Source of the DNA: CANDOC01 sp965261725 | GTDB taxonomy: Bacteria > Pseudomonadota > Gammaproteobacteria > Pseudomonadales > Endozoicomonadaceae | Assembly (NCBI GenBank): GCA_965261725.1 | Contig: CBDHDU010000008.1 | Span: forward strand, 1-64,000 | Length of the DNA: 64,000 nucleotides | Reading direction: 5' to 3' | Shown here: positions 1-8,915 of the stretch, in pieces | How positions within the stretch are numbered: position 1 is the first letter of the stretch | Layout of the letters: each line of letters begins with the position of its first letter | Notes under the pieces: generated by a model | What the model saw: the letters and a program-made list of their open reading frames with translations, nothing else | Told to the model about the DNA's origin: nothing | The model's database searches: none | Made by a program: the position numbers and the translations under genes

Positions 1-182
1 GCAAAACAGGCCCGCAAGGGGCAGTTTAATGCCATCAAGGACATTCCTGAGCGCTTGATAAAACCGGTGCAAAACCAGCTGGCCGCATCAGTGGCGACTT
101 GAGAACGCTGGAAAATCAAGTATCGGGCTATCAAAGCAAAGCATTGGCAAAAGCTAATGGTTTCTTTGGCTGGAGACGCTAA
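1..182 (+). pseudogene. C-terminal remnant of an unrecognised protein
   Basis: The window opens inside a reading frame that runs to a stop near 110. Switching frame near 85 continues a plausible protein end (residues GDLRTLENQV, then GFFGWRR) to a stop at 180-182. This looks like one coding region broken by a single indel, either decay or sequencing error. The family is not recognised. It lies just upstream of the broken NurA/HerA-like genes on the same strand and may belong to the same operon. Confidence 0.35.
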
Positions 183-205
183 ACCCTCTCTTCAGAGCCT
201 GCAAT

Positions 206-1390
206 AGTCCGGAAATTAAATCCTTACAGTTTGCAGATATCGAAACACTGTCACTCCATGATCTCGTGGTAACCATTGATACCCGGCATCAGTCTGCAAT
301 TCAGCAGGGTGAACAGCTTCTGGAAAGCACCACGATTACTCTGGAACGATGGGCCACTATTGCTCAGCAGCTTGCCGCCGGAGTACAACCTGCACTCAAT
401 GACGGCGAGCTGGAAGCACTGGTGAAAAAAGGCATTCTCAAATACCAGGTCACCTTTGGAGGGTTGATAATGAACAATAAGATTTATCTTCAGCTGCACT
501 GGCCAAACATCGCAGAGGGCGTCTGCTCAGCAAACTGCTGGATACCCAAACCGTTGATGACAACCTGCCAGAAGCCGGATTAATTTTATCCATTGGGCAA
601 GACTTTCAAGCTCTCGATGCACAGGAACAAAGCCGGTTAAAAGCCTGGTGCCAGTTACCCGGACGAACACTGCTACTGCTTCCTCCTTTCAATGAAGGGG
701 TTGTCAGTCCACCTCTGGACTGGTCTATGACCTACAGAGAATCGCCAGAGGCTGCAGATACTGACACCTCAACTACAGGTTCTTCAACGCTGGCAAATAT
801 TCTAAGTGAAGAAGTAACACTGTCATTACTCGGTCATGATGGTTCTTTTGACCAAACCCCTGAATATCAATGGCGGGATGGTTCGCCCAACTGTCGCTAT
901 AAGAAAAACCACTCAGGTACCGGTGTGTTTGCTGCAACTACCCTTCCCTTGTGGTCCATCAGTTTGATGGGAAGAAGGAAAGAATTGCAATTCTGGCTGG
1001 CAACACTTCATCATCATGCCGGTGTCGCTTCCGCTTCGGCTGAACGCGCAGAAAAGAGCATCACACTCGAACCCGTTGATTATACAACCATGGTTTGCAT
1101 TTATGGTTGGCGGTCTATTGACAAGAACATGCCTTTTAAAAAAGACGCTCTTTTCAAAAAAATGGCAGGTGAAGAGGGTGTTGCCTTTGTTCTCAATTGC
1201 GCCTGATGCTCTGGAAGAATCACTGGATCGGCTCAACAAAACGGGCTGTCTGAAACCCGATACAGAACAGCAACCAACACTGACATTATCCCCTCAAGGC
1301 ACAGAGAAGCTAAAAGACTCGCCCTATTGGGGATATGCTGAACAACTTAAAAGGGATAGCGAAGGAGATAGCGACTGTGAAAATGACTAA
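206..1390 (+). pseudogene. Unrecognised gene, multiply frameshifted
   Basis: Protein-like sequence can be followed across at least three frames: about 206-475, about 480-1010 (including the hydrophobic stretch RTLLLLPPF), then about 1020-1390, ending in an acidic tail GDSDCEND. The last part (APDALEESLDRLNKTGCL and what follows) looks like a small helical or winged-helix C-terminus, which is inference only. The final stop at 1388-1390 overlaps the ATG of the NurA-like reading at 1384, as expected in a tight operon. I do not recognise the family. No frame is open over the full length, so as it stands no complete protein is made. Confidence 0.4.
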
Positions 1391-2518
1391 TCTGGCTCAA
1401 TCTCTGGCGATTGAAAGCCAGATACGTCTGCCCGGCAGTGCGGGTCGCTTAATGAAACAGATCCGGGATATAGAATCTATCGCCCCCCTATTCAGAGATG
1501 CCGGACTGGTTAAGACTGTGCAGCGGCCTGCCATGATGGATTTAACCGTCTCGGGTATTGCTACACACTCCACGGTAAAAAAAGCACTGGGCGGTTTTTT
1601 TGTTCGCTTCAGCTGCGGTGAATACAACCATTGCCATTGAGCGCAATCAGGTTGGCACACGCGGAAGTGATTCTGCCTCTGAGCTTGATGATATTGACTT
1701 CGAAGCACAGCGAAAACGGCTTGATCTGATCGAAATGCGTCTGGCTTACCAACTGGCTGAAAAACAACTGAAGTCGGATAATCCCTCACAACTGATTTTG
1801 ATGGATACTCCACTGTTCATAAGCCGCGATATGGTGCCTCTAAAACAAAACACCAACCATATTAATGAATACAACAAGACACGACAGTTTATAAAAAACT
1901 TCTGGGAAAAATACCGGAAACAACTGTTCCCCTGGAATCAAAATGGCCCTGTCCTCGCCAGCATTGTTGCCGAACGATTCAGTGCGATTGTCAGTATCGC
2001 CAAACAAGATTTACGCAAAGAGGACGGGCGCAAACATCTGCTGTTGGCCGATGGGGTTTACTCCAGAAAAAGCTGTGCAATTAACCGAACTGGATAACAA
2101 ACTGGCGGGTGTTGGAGACACCCGTTTTATCAATGGAATCCTCAGTGCCTTCACTCGCACTATTGCCTTTCGCATGACAGAAAATCGTTCCCGCATGGAA
2201 CCAGCAGAAGCTGTTTTACCGGGCGTAACAGGCTTTCATTACAAAGGAGGACGAGGCAGTCAGATTCAGATGGTGCATCTGGCTGGAGAGGAACCCGACT
2301 GGAATAGTAAAACACTGGATAGCGTGGCCTGGAAACTGATGGTGCTGGATATGCAGAATCGCAGAAAAGCGCTGCCTTTACCTCAGCTTCTGGGTCAGGA
2401 GCAGTTAAGACTGCTTGAAAAATTTGTTGTGTATTATCGCCAGGGAATCAGTGAAGCCCTGAAAAAGAATGATGTTGAAGATACGTGGTTATCAGGACTC
2501 GATGAGGATTTTGGACAA
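1384..2518 (+). pseudogene. NurA-like nuclease gene, frameshifted
   Basis: Starts with ATG at 1384 (MTNLAQSLAIES). Indels near 1597, in a run of seven T, and near 2055, in a run of four G, break the frame. Read through them, the protein has an acidic hydrophobic motif (LILMDTPLF) and a later LLLADG segment, then an arginine-rich tail FRMTENRSRMEP, consistent with the NurA 5'-3' nuclease fold. NurA acts with the HerA ATPase in DNA end resection and in several defence systems, and the next gene is HerA-like. The family call rests mainly on this pairing and the acidic motifs. The stop expected before the HerA-like ATG at 2519 is absent in the current frame. Confidence 0.45.
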
Positions 2519-4208
2519 ATGAAGCATAAAGTATTGGGTAAGTTGGTGGGCAATACCGGCGATGCAGGAAAGCTAACCATGGTTGTGGAAGGCTCATTCT
2601 CTGTGCGTCGTGGGGAATTCGTCCGCATTATGCATCAGGACAGACAGGATGAACCTGTTGTGGCGGTATTAGGTCGCATTAATAAAATCCATCGTTCCAA
2701 TATGCTGTTCAATGCAGGCTTTGGTGACAGCGTTACGGAGCTGGAGTTGCTGCCCGGAGCCAATGTGACCGGTGAAAACCTGTTTGCCAATGTTGAACTG
2801 GTTGGTTACAGAGACCCCGTTTCCCGTCAGATAAAAATCCCTCGTCGTCCACTTGATCCTGGGGCTAGAGTGGAGACTGTGGATTATCAATTCTTGTGTG
2901 ACTTCTACGAGTTTAACGAACACACCAGTCTTCACCTGGGTAATCTGGTTGGTTATGAGCGAGGTGAAAATACCGTACCCGTGTTCCTTGATGTGAATAC
3001 GCTTGTTACGGAACATATGGCCATTCTGGCGATGACCGGCTCAGGAAAATCCTACACCTGTTGGTCGGATTATTGAGCGACTGGTTGCTCTCAATAACGG
3101 TTCAGTGGTCGTTTTTGATCCCCATGGCGAATATGGCAAAGCGTTGGCTAAAGGCCAATTACATTTCGCTGACGGCATTGAGAATATTGAAGACGAGCGG
3201 GACAAAAAAGCTCTACCGCAGATCAAAGCCATGATCGAAAAACTTCAGGAAGCAGGTGCGGGTATCCAGGTTTATTCCCCTCAGCATGAATCTTTCCGGC
3301 ATAAGTATGCCAACAAAAACCAACCTCTTGCCTTGCAGTTTGACCATTTTGAAATGGACGATGTGGCTGAGATTCTACCGGGGCTGACAGAGCCTCAACA
3401 ACGGGTTCTTGATGTCGCTATCCGCTACTGGCGTCAGACTGACAAATCAGAACCCAGAGATATTAACCGTCTGCGCTATTTCCTCGGCGATGGTATTGAT
3501 GAAATCCGGGGAATGGGATGATCTGTCCGATGCTGAAGCCAAAGCACTTAACGGACGCAGTGCTGCTGTCGCGTCTATGAAACTCAGTCGTGTACTGAAC
3601 CGAAGCCCAAAGCTTCTATTCTGCCACGCTTTCCCATCCTACCGATATTTATTTCAATGATTGGCAGACCTGCCAACAAAAAAGGCCGGCTGGTGGTGAT
3701 TGATCTTCAGGGGTTGAGTGATACGGCGAAACAGGTGGTCTGCGCCCTGCTTTCCAGTGAAATTCTGAGGGCCGCTTCAAGCAAAACAGATCCTCTGCGC
3801 CCTTGTTTCCTCGTTTATGAAGAAGGTCATAACTTTGCACCCGCTGGTGGCAAGGCGGTCAGTCATCGCATTATTAAAAAGATTGCTGGCGAAGGTCGTA
3901 AGTTTGGTGTCGGATTTGGCATTGTTAGCCAGCGCCCTTCCAAACTTGATGCTGACGTGACCTCCCAGTGCAACACCATGATCACGATGCGTTTGAAAAA
4001 TCCGGACGACCAGCGATTTATTGCCAAAGCCTCGGACATGGTGAGCAAGGCTGACCTGGATGAACTGCCCAGCCTTTCCACAGGTGAAGCTCTGGTTTGT
4101 GGTCGATCTATCCCTGCCCCACTATTGGTCAAAGTGGGCACAAAAACATTGATACATGGTGGTGAATCACCAGAAGTCCTCAAGGTTTGGGATAGCTTTG
4201 ATGAATGA
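2519..4208 (+). pseudogene. HerA-like DNA-translocating ATPase, frameshifted
   Basis: Reads from ATG 2519 (MKHKVLGKLVG). An N-terminal beta-barrel-like region (HAS-barrel type) is followed by a Walker A motif MTGSGKSYT near 3035-3055. An extra T near 3062 shifts the frame; after it the sequence continues as GRIIERLVALNNGSVVVFDPHGEYG. Further shifts lie near 3515 and 3610. The C-terminal part has VVIDLQGLSDTAKQ and a Walker B-like FLVYEEGHNF. This is the HerA/FtsK architecture of hexameric DNA pumps that partner NurA. At least three frameshifts mean no full-length product is predicted unless the indels are sequencing errors. The stop overlaps the next gene's start by 8 nt. Confidence 0.7.
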
Positions 4209-4794
4209 CAGATCAATGAATGACTGCATCAGGACAATAAAGGATGCCTTGCAGGATACTGATTTTCTGCACAGAGCAGTTCCAGCACTGAGTACATGGG
4301 GGGTTAAAGATGAAGATGTATTAATTCATAGCCTGGGAGTCAGTGCATGGAATACTCTCGGGCATGAGCTCGGTTATCAGGCGGTTGCCGAATGCCCAGC
4401 CCCTTTCGGCATGGGTGATGACATTCGCTCTGACTCCACATGGTTCAACAAAAAAAGTCAGCAGCCGACTGTATTTATTGAATATGAAAGGTATGACGGT
4501 AGCCTGAGAAGCAAACAAAAGCTCAAGGATAAACTCGCCAATTTGATGGAGGCGACTCACCGGTGGCAACAGAGCCCTGCATTAATGATTCTTGTTGCCT
4601 GGAATAAAGATATTGTTTCTCCTCCAGATACCAATGACTTGATCCAGCTGGTTAAGCAAGGATTCAAAAACCGTAAAGGTATAAAAATCCCTGGTGCTCA
4701 CCCGCGAAACTTCCTGTTTTGTCGATTTATGCTGGAGACTTTTCCTAGCGGTGACCTCAAGCTTCAAATCATCACTTTCCAGGAGGGAGCATGA
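4201..4794 (+). CDS. PD-(D/E)XK-like nuclease-fold protein
   Basis: About 197 residues from ATG 4201, which overlaps the end of the HerA-like gene; a second possible ATG lies at 4216. An acidic residue region (GMGDDIRSD) is followed by FIEYERYDGS and a lysine-rich helix KQKLKDKLANL, giving the D...ExE...K order of PD-(D/E)XK restriction-type nucleases. The catalytic assignment is inferred from motif order; no family name is certain. Its stop overlaps the kinase start (ATGA at 4791), so the two are probably translationally coupled. It is intact although the genes upstream are broken, and lies in what looks like a DNA-processing or defence operon. Confidence 0.5.
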   Translation: MNDRSMNDCIRTIKDALQDTDFLHRAVPALSTWGVKDEDVLIHSLGVSAWNTLGHELGYQAVAECPAPFGMGDDIRSDSTWFNKKSQQPTVFIEYERYDGSLRSKQKLKDKLANLMEATHRWQQSPALMILVAWNKDIVSPPDTNDLIQLVKQGFKNRKGIKIPGAHPRNFLFCRFMLETFPSGDLKLQIITFQEGA

Positions 4795-6269
4795 CTATTA
4801 ATTCCGCCCATTTTTTGCCTGGCACTAATAAAAAGCTCGGAGATCACTACCTCCTTCTTGAATGCCTGGGAGATGGTACTCACGGTTGGGTATGGCGCGC
4901 AGAACGGCTCGCCGATAGTAAAACGGTGGCCGTAAAAATACCAAAGCAAATCGCCAAAGATGATCGATCTTTAGCAGAAGGCCGGGAGCTTATTAACGCT
5001 GCCAGCCACCCTAACGTTATAGAAATATACGATATGGGTCGCGTCCCTCCTGAAAAGGAGTGGTTTGCTATTGAAATGGAATATTTCCCAAGCGAAAGCC
5101 TGGCTCAGAAACTTGAGGAGCGTTCGCATAATTTTGGTAACACCTACAAACGGCTGTTCAAAATCTATGATCAGGTTCTTCAGGCTGTAAAGCACCTGAC
5201 CTGTTTGGACACACCCGTTTCCCACGGCGATATCAAACCTCATAACATTCTTGTAGGTCAAAATGATCTGGTAAAGCTCACTGATTTTGGTAGTTCGGCG
5301 CTGCCGGAAGAAATTTATGTCAGAACCAGAGAGAATGGCGGGACAGTGCTCTATTCGGCTCCTGAATTTTCCGATTGTATATCACGGAAAGGTTCTTTTG
5401 ATGAACTTATAAAGGGTGACATTTATAGTCTTGGTGTTCTTCTGTATCAGCTGATGACGGGTTCTCTACCTCATGATACCCAATCACAGGTACGTAGCCA
5501 TGCTCCATTTGCCAAACCCACAGAGGTTAACTCCAGCATCTGTAATCAACTGGAACAACTGATTCTACAGTGTCTTGAAAAACTACCCGCTAATCGCATC
5601 AGCACAATTAATGAACTGATAAGCAAGTTCAGAGCAGCCAGTGAATGTCAGCTCAGCAATGCACAGCAATACAGTATTACGAATACCTTAACTGAAAATT
5701 CAACAGACTGGTCTTCTCGAGTTGTAGAACAGTTGGAAAAGGAAAACTATCAGCAGGCAGCAAAACTGGCTGAACTTGAATATAAAAAAAGTGGTAACGA
5801 ATCGGCTTTACTACAACAATTAAATGCCCTTTATCGCCAAAACAAATCATTCGAATTTTTAAACATCTACGAATCAGGCGCTCACTTCAACGAAAGTCAA
5901 TCAGAAGACGCTGCATCAGCAAGATTACTAGCCATTAAGGTCTACCTGAAAAGGCGAATAACTGAGCGGGCAGGCAAACTCATTGAGCTAGCAGTGAAGC
6001 TTGACGGTACCAGCTATGAACTGAAGCTTTTGGATGCCTCTCTCTCCGGGCTGATGGCTGACTTCGAAGGTGCCAAGAGGAAACTGGAGGCATTAAACAT
6101 ACAAAGACCAAAACAGCCACTGCTCCTAAAAAGGCTTTTGCACGTTTGTGAGCAACTGAGAGACTATGACGCTGCGGCCGGGTATTTGAGAATTTTACTC
6201 AGATTGATCCGTGATGATGAAACACTACTAGCCAAACGTCAGCAATATATTGGGCTGGGGGTTTGGTAG
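4791..6269 (+). CDS. Serine/threonine protein kinase with helical-repeat C-terminus
   Basis: 492 residues. The N-terminal half is a eukaryote-type kinase: glycine-rich loop GDGTHGWVW (about 27-35), VAVK lysine 49, catalytic loop HGDIKPHN (145-152; HGD replaces the usual HRD), DFG at 165-167 and APE at 190-192. It should transfer phosphate from ATP to protein Ser/Thr. From about residue 300 the sequence is helical and TPR-like (for example EKENYQQAAKLAELEYKKSGNE), probably for protein binding. No membrane segment is seen, so it should be cytoplasmic. It is last in the operon with NurA-like, HerA-like and nuclease-like genes. The HGD variant is characteristic of kinases lacking the activating arginine, which may mean activation-loop phosphorylation is not needed. 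Confidence 0.85.
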   Translation: MTINSAHFLPGTNKKLGDHYLLLECLGDGTHGWVWRAERLADSKTVAVKIPKQIAKDDRSLAEGRELINAASHPNVIEIYDMGRVPPEKEWFAIEMEYFPSESLAQKLEERSHNFGNTYKRLFKIYDQVLQAVKHLTCLDTPVSHGDIKPHNILVGQNDLVKLTDFGSSALPEEIYVRTRENGGTVLYSAPEFSDCISRKGSFDELIKGDIYSLGVLLYQLMTGSLPHDTQSQVRSHAPFAKPTEVNSSICNQLEQLILQCLEKLPANRISTINELISKFRAASECQLSNAQQYSITNTLTENSTDWSSRVVEQLEKENYQQAAKLAELEYKKSGNESALLQQLNALYRQNKSFEFLNIYESGAHFNESQSEDAASARLLAIKVYLKRRITERAGKLIELAVKLDGTSYELKLLDASLSGLMADFEGAKRKLEALNIQRPKQPLLLKRLLHVCEQLRDYDAAAGYLRILLRLIRDDETLLAKRQQYIGLGVW

Positions 6270-6370
6270 CTTAGTCTACTGACAGCCCCGCTCCTCTTAT
6301 CATAACGTAGCTCTGTTGTTATTGAGAAGTTTGCACTGGCAAGGTCACACGTTGTAAAGAAAATCCCTTC

Positions 6371-6471
6371 AGCTCGACTACTCGGCCGCAAGCGACCGAG
6401 CTTTACGCCGATCTGATTGGCCTTCGGCCAACCGGGATTTTCAGATAGTCACTCGGGGGCAAGCCCCTGAG
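6371..6471. repeat. Cluster of three GC-rich hairpins
   Basis: Three strong inverted repeats lie within 101 bp after the kinase gene: CTCGGCCGC/GCGACCGAG (6381-6400), TTGGCC-TTC-GGCCAA (6417-6431) and CTCGGGGGC/GCCCCTGAG (6452-6471). They may be a REP-type element, a transcription stop for the kinase operon, or the end of a lost element next to the truncated ISAs1-type transposase. The remaining sequence of 6270-6480 shows nothing else. Confidence 0.5.
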
Positions 6472-6481
6472 ATTTCTTTCG

Positions 6482-7425
6482 TTAAAACTTTTTTGGAGCT
6501 GCCTGCTGGCATACCCTCTAAATATACGTTCCGGAGAGTCTTCTGTTTACTTGATCCGGTGGCGTTCGAAGCTTGCTTTACAGCTTGGATTAGACAGACA
6601 TTGACTGAAATTTCAGGCAGTCATCACCTTGCTGTTGATGGGAAGGTTCTGAGGGGCTCCAAAGACCAGGGGAAGCAACCGGTACTGCTGGTCAGTGCCT
6701 GGAGTGTTGAACTGGGGTTGGTACTTGGGCAAGAGCGTGTTGACCAAAAGTCCAATGAAGTGACTGCTATTCCAAAACTGCTCAAAGCTCTGGAGCTTAA
6801 AGGCTGTCTTGTCACACTGGATGCTATGGGCTGTCAGAAAAAAGTGGCAAAGCAGTGTGTCGAGCAAGGTGCAGACTATGTTCTGGCAGTAAAAGGCAAC
6901 CAGAAAAAGCTTTATAAAGGCATAGAGACCTTGTTTGCCGAAGCAGAACATCAGCCTGAACTGCATGATTATGTTGAAATCTGTGAGAAAGGTCATGGTC
7001 GAGTTGAAAGCCGTTGTTGCTGGGTGATAAACGACATTTCTAATCTTGAAGTTGCAGCGGACTGGGCTGGGTTAAAACAGGTGGCCGTCGTACAAAGTGA
7101 CCGGCAGATTAATGGCAAAGTAACAACTGCTCTGCGTTGCTATATTATGAGTCGAGCTATGACTGCTGAAGAAATGCTGAAGATCAGTCGTAATCACTGG
7201 GCGGTGGAGAACAATCTTCATTGGATTCTGGACGTTGCATTTTCAGAAGATGCCTGTCAGATAAGCACAGGAAATGGGGCCGAAAACTTCTCCATTCTAA
7301 GACGTCTTGCACTGAACGCCATCAAAGCTAATAAAGGGGGGCGCAGCATCAAAAGTCATCGGAAGTTAGCAGGCTGGGATCATAAACACCTGAAAAAACT
7401 GCTTTGCTCAGTTATCCTGAATTGA
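6482..7425 (+). pseudogene. ISAs1-family transposase, N-terminally truncated
   Basis: Homology to ISAs1/H-repeat DDE transposases starts abruptly at about 6482 (FLELPAGIPSKYTFRRVF), and roughly the first 60 residues of the family are missing. The rest is intact to the stop at 7425: HLAVDGKVLRGS, LVTLDAMGCQKK, ADYVLAVKGNQ and NHWAVENNLHWILDVAF supply the DDE signature positions. The first in-frame ATG-like start is at about 6493 (MELPAG), which is too short for an active enzyme. The 3' side abuts a truncated copy of an unrelated element at about 7437. Confidence 0.85.
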
Positions 7426-7436
7426 TGCAATTGCCC

Positions 7437-8583
7437 TGAGCGCCAGGGTTGGTTCACCAGACCCCGTGCCAGTTTACCTGTCCGGATCGAGAGCAACTGC
7501 AATAGGCCGTAGGCCATCAGCCGTATATTCAACCAGCGATAAAGAGTTTGTCTTTTGCGCTGCCAGAGTTGCCGGACACCAAACAGGTTTTTGATTTGGT
7601 TGAATCCGGGCTCTATCGGCCACCTCAAAGCGTAATGGCGCAACACCGTTACAGCATCAAGAGTGATATCGGTGGATAATATCAGTCGGGTTTTACGGCG
7701 TTTTCCCTTGTGCTCGAACTCTGTCCAGACAGCGATAACGTCCTGTTTCTTGAGGATTCTGGCCCGGCACCGGCAGCTTCTGTAATACACTGTGCGCATA
7801 CGTCCGTAGAGATGCATTTTTATCTTGTGCTCCGGGAGCTGCCGGGCCCGCTCTTTCGTCAGTTTGTCTCCGTAGACTCTGGGTGCGCCACGACGCTTTG
7901 GCTCGGGCAAAGGTAGCAGAAACAGGGCGAGATCATGACGAACCTGTCCGATGGCGTGATACCCGAGATTCTGTATATGCTGGATAACATGGCTTCTCAT
8001 AAACCAGGAGTCCAGAAGCACGTAAGTAAACGGTTCACCAATGACAGCATGGGTAAATCGAAGTAATGCCTTGGCAATGAACAGTTTGCTGGTATTGCCA
8101 CTTTCAGGCGGCATTCGAGCCAGCCAGGGTATAGAGGTTGGCACGTCATCTGTTGGTCGTCGTTGAACCATGGTCAAATAAACGAAACATTGCCCGAGCA
8201 CGTAGTGCGCCTGATTTAGCTTGTGGGCATGTTGGAAGGCAATGCCACAGCCGGGAGCCTTATCACTGAAACGAAGCACAAAGGTGTCATCAATGACCAG
8301 AAACAAAGGTTGCGTTTCAGGAATCGTAAGACAGCATAACTAAGCGAGCAACCACTTGATAGGTTTGCCAATGTCCTGTCTCAAGCCACTTGTGATAGCT
8401 GCCCCAGAAGTTGTGGAGCCTGCCCTGGAGCCATGACTGGGTGACAAAGCCCTCGGCGGTGATCATGCTGGCGACCAGCAGTTCACAGAACGTTGGTACT
8501 GATCTTGAGGGTAGCGCCACAGCCAGAAAAGAGATGTAATAGCCCAGCTTACCGAGAATGAATCTTTGTTCTTGAGTGAGCAT
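7437..8583 (-). pseudogene. DDE transposase of IS copy A, frameshifted and truncated
   Basis: N-terminal 85 residues (MLTQEQRFILGKLGYYISFL onward) are read from 8583 to the frameshift near 8335. The middle of the protein, with the first two acidic positions VIDDTFVLRF and LLDSWFM and the WPIEPGFNQ glutamate, continues in another frame to about 7437. Against the 436-residue complete copy it lacks about 75 C-terminal residues. Confidence 0.9.
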
Positions 8584-8667
8584 GGCGGTTCCAGCTGTAG
8601 GGGTTCGGAATCGCCATTTTGCGCCTGTATCCGTGAGTTATTGAAATCTGCTCACTCTAAACTCGAG
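7437..8667 (-). mobile_element. Truncated copy A of the IS701/IS4-like element
   Basis: Nearly identical to the complete copy at 21943-23418 but missing that copy's left end, so the last part of the transposase is gone. The junction is at about 7437 beside the ISAs1 remnant. The right end with the terminal repeat CTCTAAACTCGAG is present at 8655-8667. The transposase reads on the minus strand from 8583. A 5-bp deletion (gcatg in copy B) near 8335 shifts its frame after QVVARL. It is therefore inactive. Confidence 0.9.
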
Positions 8668-8915
8668 TTACTCATAAAAATCATCTTTATCTGCTTTTTA
8701 TTGAAAATTTCAATATTTTTATTCAACAATAAAAATCTGACGAGCATAAAACGACAGAAATAACATCGCAAAAGATATAAACTGACTACCAAAATAAGAA
8801 AACAGGTTTATTTTATATTAGGTAGCTGTCATCTCAACATCAAAAAACTATGACGGGCTAACTTTATTCCTTCATCTTCAGCAAGTTTAAAGATCGAGTT
8901 TTCTGAAGGTTACAT

